Below are positions 1 to 5,333 of a DNA stretch of 38,450 bases, piece by piece. The DNA comes from a virus: positions 1 through 38,450 of the IMG/VR virus record IMGVR_UViG_3300036859_000076. One strand, 5' to 3'. The notes below the pieces were generated by a model, which saw nothing but the letters and a program-made list of their open reading frames with translations, was not told where the DNA came from and ran no database searches. Every line of letters begins with the position of its first letter. Position 1 is the first letter of the stretch. Position numbers and translations under genes: made by a program.

Positions 1-14
1 AGAATGGAGGAGAT

Positions 15-365
15 ATGAAAAATAAAAAGAAAGTCAAAGCAGCTTTAGTAGCGGCCTTTAAAGATGGTGTTGCGGAGCGGGTAATACCGTTACATTGTGT
101 TGATACAGATTCAATAGAAGATCGACAAGGTTTTGTTTACAAATACGATTCCATCGCTAAAGAAATTATTCGTCGTTCTAAGCCTATGCGTGAATATCCA
201 ATGCTTTCAATCAGAAAACGTGACCTTCCTAGATTGTGGAAGTGGTATTGGCCATTTGGTTTGAAGATTAAGGTAAATCCAAAGAAGTGTAGGGCAATGT
301 CAGATGGAGAAAAAGCTAATTTTGAAGAACAGTTTAAAGAAGTAGTAGAAAAATTGAAAAAATAA
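15..365 (+). CDS. hypothetical protein, 116 aa, basic
   Basis: I do not recognise this protein. It is basic, with a lysine-rich N-terminus (KNKKKVK), a central aromatic stretch (LWKWYWPFGLKIKV, about residues 74-87) and a charged, probably helical C-terminus ending in VVEKLKK. No signal peptide or membrane segment is evident. The start is well supported by a strong ribosome binding site, GGAGGAG at positions 6-12, one of the few in this window. It is the first visible gene of a rightward trio, and the next start is 2 bases after its stop. The gene could continue the rightward early block at the other end of the window if the genome is circular. A function cannot be assigned. Confidence 0.75.
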   Translation: MKNKKKVKAALVAAFKDGVAERVIPLHCVDTDSIEDRQGFVYKYDSIAKEIIRRSKPMREYPMLSIRKRDLPRLWKWYWPFGLKIKVNPKKCRAMSDGEKANFEEQFKEVVEKLKK

Positions 366-366
366 T

Positions 367-495
367 ATGAAACTAACAAGAAAAATAGGCTGGCGTACCT
401 TCCGTGGAATGGTGAGAACACTAAAGGCTGCTAACAAAAGACTTCAAAAGCTAGGAACTACAGGGGAGTTTACTGTTAAATTACCGCTTAAGTAG
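367..495 (+). CDS. small basic protein, 42 aa
   Basis: This short reading frame begins ATGAAACTAACAAG two bases after the previous stop and ends in TAG immediately before the next start codon. It encodes a basic peptide (MKLTRKIGWRTFRG at the N-terminus, then a lysine/arginine-rich helix and a short strand-like tail, EFTVKLPLK). The tight packing between two neighbours is the main evidence that it is real. No ribosome binding site is visible, so translation may depend on coupling to the upstream gene. Function unknown. Confidence 0.55.
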   Translation: MKLTRKIGWRTFRGMVRTLKAANKRLQKLGTTGEFTVKLPLK

Positions 496-660
496 ATGGC
501 AATTAATCCACTAGTCCAAATCATCTGCGCTACCTGCCATAGGATATTCCTAACCCATTACACCAAGAAAAAGTATTGCTCAGGTACATGCCGGATTGAC
601 TCTAGGGAGGCTAGACAAAGGGCAAGGTATAAGCGGAAGCGTGAAGATCTGGTGAAGTAG
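496..660 (+). CDS. small zinc-knuckle protein, 54 aa
   Basis: The start codon directly abuts the TAG of the preceding gene. The protein has two cysteine pairs, CATC (residues 11-14) and CSGTC (28-32), in a layout like a short treble-clef or zinc-ribbon (compare the YCSxxC motif of MYND/FCS-type fingers). A very basic tail follows (REARQRARYKRKRED), suggesting nucleic-acid binding. It closes the rightward trio, and a roughly 300-base non-coding stretch follows. The zinc site is read from the spacing of cysteines; the function is inferred only in general terms. Confidence 0.6.
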   Translation: MAINPLVQIICATCHRIFLTHYTKKKYCSGTCRIDSREARQRARYKRKREDLVK

Positions 661-713
661 CCAAAGTTGTGGGAAAAGCTATTGCGCAATTTTTAATATG
701 GTATTACAATCAT

Positions 714-748
714 CTCGTTTAATGGACTGGTACTCCATTGAGCACGAG
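714..748. repeat. hairpin with two stacked stems
   Basis: Two nested complementary pairs are visible: CTCGT (714-718) with ACGAG (744-748), and AATGGA (721-726) with TCCATT (734-739), around a 7-base loop. It lies in the non-coding stretch between the rightward trio and the 45-codon gene. There is no T-run, so it does not look like a terminator. It may be part of the same structured transcript as the larger element that follows. Confidence 0.5.
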
Positions 749-783
749 CACCTTAGCCATCCCTACAATTGATCCGATAACAG

Positions 784-883
784 AAAGCTGTGTCGAGTTC
801 TGGCGTAGGTAAATAGTACCAACGCCGATGGCGTTTCCCCAAAAGGGATGGCGCCTACGCTAGAACTTGTTACAGCTTTTTTT
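784..883 (+). ncRNA. candidate structured RNA: long stem with inner hairpins, ending in a T-run
   Basis: Arms of about 26 bases (784-809 and 854-879) are complementary with a few mismatches or G-U pairs. The left arm begins AAAGCTGT and ends GGCGTAGG; the right arm runs from CCTACGC to ACAGCTTT and leads into a run of seven Ts (877-883). The 44-base apex holds a perfect hairpin, AACGCC-gat-GGCGTT (821-835), and a small TCCC/GGGA stem (836-848), giving a branched, Y-like shape. On the + strand it could act as an intrinsic terminator for the trio upstream, but it is much longer than a terminator needs to be, so a small RNA or processed element is possible. I do not recognise an RNA family. Confidence 0.5.
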
Positions 884-909
884 GTACCTTAAAACTCGCT
901 GGTTCAAAT

Positions 910-1142
910 GTGACTACGAGACTTGTGCTGACCCATACAGACTGGAGGTGATTGCAATATGGATAAACAAACATGTTTCATAGGCGACGACAACTGGATG
1001 TACTGCAATGCTGTGAAACGGAACGGGCGTCTGGTATTTGCCACTGGAAAGTGGTTCAGATTCTTGCCAAAAAAGAAAAAGGCTACATCCGTCTAAAGAG
1101 ATAGCCAATTTCTAAGTCTAATTCTTAACCCCTCGTAGTCAC
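910..1142. repeat. 11-base inverted repeat flanking the 45-codon gene
   Basis: GTGACTACGAG at 910-920 and its exact complement CTCGTAGTCAC at 1132-1142 enclose the small gene at 959-1096. The arms could pair in a transcript covering the gene or mark the edges of an inserted segment. No target-site duplication was noticed. Confidence 0.45.
959..1096 (+). CDS. small protein, 45 aa
   Basis: This short frame has the best ribosome binding site in the window: GGAGGTGAT at 944-952, fully complementary to the usual 3' end of 16S rRNA, 10 bases (from GGAGG) before ATG. The product starts MDKQTCFIGDDNWMYCN, carries two cysteines and several tryptophans, and ends in a basic tail (LPKKKKATSV). It stands alone between structured non-coding elements and is flanked by an inverted repeat. 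No family is recognised. Isolation plus a strong ribosome binding site is typical of small phage genes acting early on the host, but that is only an inference. Confidence 0.6.
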   Translation: MDKQTCFIGDDNWMYCNAVKRNGRLVFATGKWFRFLPKKKKATSV

Positions 1143-1164
1143 TTTTGAGCTAGTCAGAGTTTCG

Positions 1165-1181
1165 GAAGCCTGAAAGGCTTC
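1165..1181 (+). terminator. short hairpin before the tRNA-like element, weak terminator at best
   Basis: GAAGCC (1165-1170) and GGCTTC (1176-1181) form a six-pair stem with a 5-base loop, followed by TTATCT rather than a clean T-run. It lies between the 45-codon gene and the tRNA-like element, so it could end the small gene's transcript or shape the 5' leader of the tRNA. Confidence 0.35.
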
Positions 1182-1189
1182 TTATCTGT

Positions 1190-1261
1190 GCCCCCGTGGT
1201 GTAATGGATAACACCCTACCCCTGTAAGGTTTTGATCCCGGTTCGAATCCGGGCGGGGGAA
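1190..1261 (+). tRNA. tRNA-like, probable tRNA-Thr(UGU), atypical
   Basis: The fold is close to a tRNA. The acceptor is GCCCCCG (1190-1196) with CGGGGGA (1254-1260). The D-stem is GTGT (1199-1202) with ACAC (1211-1214), and the D-loop contains GG. The T-arm is perfect: CCGGG (1249-1253) pairs with CCCGG (1237-1241) around TTCGAAT. The anticodon loop is CCTGTAA, giving UGU (Thr). Oddities: position 33 is C instead of the nearly universal U; only three anticodon-stem pairs are good; the first acceptor pair is G-A; CCA is not encoded. The flanks TTATCTGT (1182-1189) and ACAGATAA (1261-1268) are complementary, so the acceptor helix can extend by eight pairs. It may be a degenerate tRNA or a tRNA-like fold with another role. 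Confidence 0.6.
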
Positions 1262-1376
1262 CAGATAAAGAGCTTTTCAAAAGTACGCAAAAAGGACTCT
1301 ACACTTATCATCTAACCAATATACCTGTCAAGCCTCCTAATTTCATAGAAAATAACATCCTCTAAACCGATATTAT

Positions 1377-1393
1377 TATACTACGATAGTATA
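1377..1393. repeat. hairpin in the stretch downstream of the late cluster
   Basis: TATACTA-CGA-TAGTATA (1377-1393) is a perfect seven-pair stem with a three-base loop. It sits about 30 bases beyond the last leftward gene, where the long late transcript should end, but there is no T-run on the minus strand, so it is not a convincing intrinsic terminator. The rest of 1262-1425 shows no gene. Confidence 0.4.
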
Positions 1394-1425
1394 TTCCCAA
1401 CAAGTAAGTTCGGATAATGTTCGGC

Positions 1426-1521
1426 CTAGAATAGACTTGCCAAGAATCTTTGTACTGGAGAAGCGATAATAATTCCAATAGCAATAGCAGCTACTAATTC
1501 GAGCCAATAGATGAGTGTCAT
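1426..1521 (-). CDS. single-pass membrane peptide, 31 aa, lysis-region
   Basis: This tiny frame starts at 1521 in the context TAATACTATG, like other late genes here. It encodes one strongly hydrophobic helix (residues 3-20, LIYWLELVAAIAIGIIIA) with a short polar tail. It is the last gene of the late cluster, directly after the two-helix holin candidate and the endopeptidase. Small one-helix proteins in this position often act as a second holin, antiholin or spanin-like partner, but no such motif is present, so the role is inferred from position only. Confidence 0.45.
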   Translation of the reverse strand: MTLIYWLELVAAIAIGIIIASPVQRFLASLF

Positions 1522-1541
1522 AGTATTATAGGTTACTTTGA

Positions 1542-1745
1542 TTATATCTGTTTACCTTTTGGTTGGCGCTTGTAATCGACAAGTCCCTCGACCGTCAACC
1601 AAGTCACTGTTATTCCGGTGAGCATAGCCAAAACCGTGTCGGGAACAACAAGCACTTTATTAGCACCAAGGATTGAAAGAGCCAATAAAGCGATGAATGA
1701 AGCCAACCCAATCAGGAACTTACGAGAGGTGAAACGTTTTTCCAT
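1542..1745 (-). CDS. putative holin, 67 aa, two membrane helices
   Basis: A short basic N-terminus (MEKRFTSRK) is followed by two hydrophobic helices (about 10-30 and 36-53) and a positively charged tail (YKRQPKGKQI). Size, two helices and charged ends are what is expected of a class II-type holin, which opens the inner membrane so that the endolysin reaches the wall. It lies 13 bases downstream of the M23 peptidase gene, completing a lysis cassette with it and the coiled-coil membrane protein upstream. There is no sequence signature specific to a named holin family, so the call rests on topology and context. Confidence 0.65.
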   Translation of the reverse strand: MEKRFTSRKFLIGLASFIALLALSILGANKVLVVPDTVLAMLTGITVTWLTVEGLVDYKRQPKGKQI

Positions 1746-1758
1746 ATATTTTACTTAA

Positions 1759-2550
1759 TTATAATGAGAACTTTTTAACTACTGACTCTGGTTTTTCCTT
1801 AACTAAGTGAGTTCCAAAGAACTTTTTAATTAACCACAAAGTCATATTTCTAAGACCAGATATTTCTTGGTACCTTTGAGATACACCGTCAATACGTTCA
1901 AATAAAGATAACTTTCCAGTCGTGTTTTTGTATATCAGAACGTCCTCTACTGGTTGCTTAACAAAACCACCATTAGTAAGCTGATCGTTTAGGTAAGACA
2001 GTTTCTCCTCCGTATCTTTTTTGAATGTATCGAATTCTTCTCGAATCATACTTTCTTCATTAAGTTGGTTAGATTCCTCCTCATTCAGAGCCCTTAAAAA
2101 CACATGCTTTCCAAAACCAGTTGCAGTATCAAATACCCCAATCACTTCCGAGTCCTCACAAGCCAAAATTGGGGTGCCAATATCAGAGTTCCCTGGGCCG
2201 GCATTTAAGTCATCTCCAGGGTGTATCTGGCCATCTGCATTGACCTGCCCAAAGACATACCCGCCATTGGCCCTGTAGCCTCCTAGAACAGGGAAAACCT
2301 TGTCTTTTAGGTAATCTACTGGGTTATAGTATCTATCCTCAACCTGGGCCATTGTGAGCCCTGTGGTATACCTATTCTGCCAATTAGTACCTAATATCCT
2401 TGGGTCTATCTTCCAAGCCTCAAAATGGCAATGAGCCGAGGTAGACGATCCGGTAGACCCCAAAGTGCCTATTTGCTCACCGGCCTTAACTATTTGGTCA
2501 ACTACCACCTTAATCTCGTTAAGATGGGCAGAATGAGTGAAACCTCTCAT
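1759..2550 (-). CDS. M23-type peptidoglycan endopeptidase with permuted half-domains (putative endolysin)
   Basis: M23 (lysostaphin-type) metallopeptidases cut peptide cross-links in peptidoglycan using a zinc held by an HxxxD motif followed later by HxH. Here the order is reversed. The protein begins with the C-terminal half of the fold (AHLNEIKV, then GEQIGTLGSTGSST and the HxH motif at H40/H42, followed by FEAW). Residues 76-80 (NPVDY) look like the normal end of such a domain. The N-terminal half follows: FPVLGGY, HPGDD with H110 and D114, and GTPILACEDSEVIG up to GFGKHVFL near 145-152. All expected zinc ligands are present. A coiled coil (about 155-195) and a basic tail come last. The gene sits beside a holin candidate, so endolysin is the likely role. 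Alternatively it is a remnant of two tandem M23 domains, each missing a half. Confidence 0.75.
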   Translation of the reverse strand: MRGFTHSAHLNEIKVVVDQIVKAGEQIGTLGSTGSSTSAHCHFEAWKIDPRILGTNWQNRYTTGLTMAQVEDRYYNPVDYLKDKVFPVLGGYRANGGYVFGQVNADGQIHPGDDLNAGPGNSDIGTPILACEDSEVIGVFDTATGFGKHVFLRALNEEESNQLNEESMIREEFDTFKKDTEEKLSYLNDQLTNGGFVKQPVEDVLIYKNTTGKLSLFERIDGVSQRYQEISGLRNMTLWLIKKFFGTHLVKEKPESVVKKFSL

Positions 2551-2555
2551 AAGAT

Positions 2556-2861
2556 TTATTTAAGCATGTTTTTAACTCGATCAACCACCAAGGTTGCCGC
2601 TAGCGATATTATGAATACAATCACGCTTCCGGCACCAATAGCCCTTGACTTCCAAGCGTCAAATCCATCCATCCGTTCATGGGCTCTCAACAAACTTGAA
2701 ACATCTGCTTTTGAGTCTAGCTTTTCATGCAATGAATTCATTTGGTTTTCAAGACTTTCTAACTTAGAGCTTGTATTTCGAGCTTGTATTTCTACTCTTT
2801 CATCTATACGGACGAGTAAGTCATGATCGTTCATATTCTGTGAGCCAAGCTCTCCAGTCAT
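2556..2861 (-). CDS. XhlA-like coiled-coil membrane protein, 101 aa
   Basis: The N-terminal two thirds form an amphipathic coiled coil (RIDERVEIQ... LESLENQMNSLHEKLDSK), and one hydrophobic helix occupies about residues 74-93 with a short basic end. This matches the architecture of XhlA/hemolysin-like proteins found next to holins and endolysins in phages, which sit in the membrane and help lysis. It lies 5 bases upstream of the endopeptidase. An in-frame ATG at codon 10 is an alternative start; the first ATG was chosen because it follows the previous stop by 5 bases. Confidence 0.65.
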   Translation of the reverse strand: MTGELGSQNMNDHDLLVRIDERVEIQARNTSSKLESLENQMNSLHEKLDSKADVSSLLRAHERMDGFDAWKSRAIGAGSVIVFIISLAATLVVDRVKNMLK

Positions 2862-2866
2862 ACGAG

Positions 2867-3049
2867 TTACTTACCTTTACGTTTACGACCGGCAGCTGAC
2901 ATTTTAGCCATACGTTTTTTACCGTATTTTTTCATACCCGCCATAGCAGCAACGGCGGCTGGATTGCGTGCGCCAGACTTCTTAGCAGCAACTTTAACTG
3001 CCGCAAAGCGCTTTCCCTCACCCAACTTAGGTTTACTTTTCTTTTTCAT
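2867..3049 (-). CDS. small highly basic protein, 60 aa
   Basis: About a third of the residues are lysine or arginine. The middle reads KKSGARNPAAVAAMAGMKKYGKKRMAK, a pattern I associate with small basic proteins carried by many podoviruses near late or virion genes. The high charge and lack of a hydrophobic core suggest binding to DNA or packing in the virion, but this is inference. It lies between the ejection-protein genes and the lysis cassette and is one of three consecutive lysine-rich genes. Confidence 0.65.
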   Translation of the reverse strand: MKKKSKPKLGEGKRFAAVKVAAKKSGARNPAAVAAMAGMKKYGKKRMAKMSAAGRKRKGK

Positions 3050-3068
3050 AAAAGAAACAGTCAGTTAA

Positions 3069-3188
3069 TTAGTACATGTACTTTTTCATTTTCTTCTTCA
3101 TGGACTTCATTTCATTTTCCTTCATCATCATTCCTTTTCGTTTCATAGCTGATGACTTTTTTGCTTTCTTCATTGGTTTCTTTTTCAT
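3069..3188 (-). CDS. lysine/methionine-rich peptide, 39 aa
   Basis: This frame has an extreme composition: about 17 lysines and 10 methionines in 39 residues, starting MKKKPMKKAKKSSAMKRK and ending MKKYMY. A ribosome binding site, GGAG, lies nine bases before the ATG, inside the end of the preceding gene, which supports it. No known fold fits. It could neutralise DNA charge in the capsid or act on host RNA or DNA. The opposite strand also has a phenylalanine-rich frame, which I treat as the shadow. Confidence 0.6.
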   Translation of the reverse strand: MKKKPMKKAKKSSAMKRKGMMMKENEMKSMKKKMKKYMY

Positions 3189-3192
3189 AATA

Positions 3193-3351
3193 TCACGCTC
3201 CTTTTCTTTTTGCCTTTTTAGGCTTAATTCTTTTAGGGAGCTTCTTACCCTTACTAGCCTTATCGAATTCTGCTACAACCTTAGCACTAATTTTCCCTTG
3301 TTTTAATAGGCTGTGGAACTTTTTACGCTGGGCCTCACTACGGTATGGCAT
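3193..3351 (-). CDS. small basic phage protein (MPYRSEAQRKKF type), 52 aa
   Basis: The N-terminus MPYRSEAQRKKFHSLLKQGKI followed by VVAEFDKASKGKKLPKR matches a widespread class of short phage proteins beginning MPxxSxAQRRKF, usually of unknown function and often near packaging or late genes. The last 20 residues are nearly all lysine, arginine and proline. It lies 4 bases downstream of the large gene at 3356-5329 and overlaps the ribosome binding site of the next gene. Basic charge points to nucleic-acid binding; the exact job is unknown. Confidence 0.65.
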   Translation of the reverse strand: MPYRSEAQRKKFHSLLKQGKISAKVVAEFDKASKGKKLPKRIKPKKAKRKGA

Positions 3352-3355
3352 ATAA

Positions 3356-5329
3356 TTATAGTCTAATATTCACTGGTCTTGTTGGTCGTGGCTCTATGTA
3401 AGTAAAGCTGTATTTACGGTATATCTCTCCTTTTACAACGTCCTTCAATTTGGTAATCTGCTTGGCCTTGTCATCTTCAGAAAGTTTCTGGTAAGTAGGA
3501 TCAGACTGTAGTTTTTTAAGCCTTTCTACATACAAGGTGTTAAAGTCTTGATTTGCTTGGTTGAATTTATCCTTGCCAACTTTTTCTTTGAATTGCTGTA
3601 ACTCTTTACTAGAACTTGTATTCCAATCCGTTGTTCCAGTGTAGGATTCACTAACAGAAATGCCTAATCCATCAGCAATCATAGATAACACGTCATTTGC
3701 TGAGTTAGGGTCTTTAAGTAAGGTCTGTAATGTCTGAATAGGAATTGGTATAAACATATTCTTTAGTAAAACAGTAGGCGTAGGCTTCTCTCCTGAGAAA
3801 GTTTGACCTTTCAACATATCCCTCACAGCTCCTGCCGTTGGTGATAGCTTACCTTCCCAGAACTGTTCAACAACATCTAAACCTGTTTGTAGACCAAACT
3901 CACCAGTATTCTTTTGTAGTACACCACTGGAACTTTTAGTAAACGCAACATCAGCGCCCAACGCTTCTGCAATAGCTAATGATCCTCTAGTTGCCAAAAC
4001 AACTAACGACGACATACCGCCAGTAATATCAAACTTAGTGTTGCCTATCTTGATCTTACCAAAGTCTGAACTTCTAGGGTCTGTCTCAACACTCCCTGGC
4101 CATAGTATATTTGCCAATGTAAGAACGGCAGACGTGCTTAAAACAATTTTGGTTAGATTTTTCGCTGCTTGCTTCTTAGCAAATGAACTCATTGTACGGT
4201 CAAACTGATGTGCAGTTAATACATCAAAGTTTGACTTCAAAAACTTAATAGAGAAAAATGCAGCATTCACTTCTCCACCAATAGACTCAAGTCTTCCTAT
4301 GCTTCCACGACCAGTCATAGAGTTTACCAACTTTCCAATACTTTCAATTTGTACTTTGTCCTTTAAATTAATACCTTGATCTTCTGCTAATTTAAACACC
4401 CGGTCTGCATAATCTGCGCGCATACGCAAGGCCGCGCCATTATAAGCTTGTTCTGAGGCTTTAAATACCCTATTCAACAAAGGCACTTTCTCCCAGACTT
4501 GAGACGGGAAAGCTTCTTCTGTACTAATACCAATATCTGTTTTAGATCGAGCATAGTCGCCATTAAGCGCTCTATCTCTTGACCATATATCTGCTTTTAC
4601 AAGATCAATTGAATCAACACCTTTTAAAGCTCTACCAATATCTCCCCATGATTTTATAAATGCTTTACCCCATATTGTAGGGTTGGTATAAAGCATTTTA
4701 ATACCCTGCCGTCCAAAAAAACTATTGTCTAATGTAGCCACTGCGGACTTAGCAGCACTAGCAACACTTTTAATAACAGCTCGTGGACTTTTGATCCACT
4801 CTTTAAATGATAATTTTTCAGCACCCAGTTTTAATTCACCAAGATATTTTTTATATAAAACTAAAGCTGATCCATATTCCAACTTTTGCGAGCTTCCGTC
4901 TTTAGTTCCTTTTGCCTTATCTTTTAATTCAGCAACATTCTGTGAAAATTCACTGAGTGTTTTAGCCTCTTCAAAAGTAATGCCAATACCTAATTTATGG
5001 TCAGCTAAATCATTCAAAAATGCTTTCTCTTCAGCAGGATTTAATATCTTATCCATTTTCTGAATACGACTTACCATGTCCCGTTGAGCTGCTGGTTTAT
5101 TTTCAAGAACCTTTTTTGCCCATGCCATCATTCCTTTCTGCTGGTTTTTCAATAACAGTTTACTTTCAAGTAAAGCATTAACCTGGCCAGCATTTTGTTC
5201 TCCTACGTGCTGACTAAAAAAATCATGTCTTTCCTTTGATGTCATGTCATTCAACTTGTCAGGTGTAGTATCTTTCAAAGCCTGCTGAAGTTTTTTTACT
5301 TGTTCTGGTAATAAACAAAAAGTAGCCAT
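3356..5329 (-). CDS. large virion-associated protein, probable internal/ejection protein, 657 aa
   Basis: The N-terminal 130 residues are charged and helical (LPEQVKKLQQALKD...). A middle region (about 195-400) carries the aromatic, helix-rich block SFFGRQGIKMLYTNPTIW. A hydrophobic helix occurs near 390-410 (IVLSTSAVLTLANILWPGS), and the segment DPRSSDFGKIKIGNTKFDITGG follows. I have a sense of similar proteins in uncultured podovirus genomes, where they lie in the ejection-protein cluster, but I cannot name a family. It is the last of four large consecutive late genes downstream of the tail hub, the usual place of P22-type ejection proteins. A membrane-active segment would fit passage of DNA through the host envelope. 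Role inferred. Confidence 0.6.
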   Translation of the reverse strand: MATFCLLPEQVKKLQQALKDTTPDKLNDMTSKERHDFFSQHVGEQNAGQVNALLESKLLLKNQQKGMMAWAKKVLENKPAAQRDMVSRIQKMDKILNPAEEKAFLNDLADHKLGIGITFEEAKTLSEFSQNVAELKDKAKGTKDGSSQKLEYGSALVLYKKYLGELKLGAEKLSFKEWIKSPRAVIKSVASAAKSAVATLDNSFFGRQGIKMLYTNPTIWGKAFIKSWGDIGRALKGVDSIDLVKADIWSRDRALNGDYARSKTDIGISTEEAFPSQVWEKVPLLNRVFKASEQAYNGAALRMRADYADRVFKLAEDQGINLKDKVQIESIGKLVNSMTGRGSIGRLESIGGEVNAAFFSIKFLKSNFDVLTAHQFDRTMSSFAKKQAAKNLTKIVLSTSAVLTLANILWPGSVETDPRSSDFGKIKIGNTKFDITGGMSSLVVLATRGSLAIAEALGADVAFTKSSSGVLQKNTGEFGLQTGLDVVEQFWEGKLSPTAGAVRDMLKGQTFSGEKPTPTVLLKNMFIPIPIQTLQTLLKDPNSANDVLSMIADGLGISVSESYTGTTDWNTSSSKELQQFKEKVGKDKFNQANQDFNTLYVERLKKLQSDPTYQKLSEDDKAKQITKLKDVVKGEIYRKYSFTYIEPRPTRPVNIRL

Positions 5330-5333
5330 ATAA

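Noticed and set aside
914-1108. Leftward 64-codon frame
   Set aside because: It is antisense to the 45-codon gene, which has a near-perfect ribosome binding site.
3076-3306. Phenylalanine-rich rightward frame
   Set aside because: It is the complement of two lysine-rich leftward genes that have matching starts, stops and a ribosome binding site.
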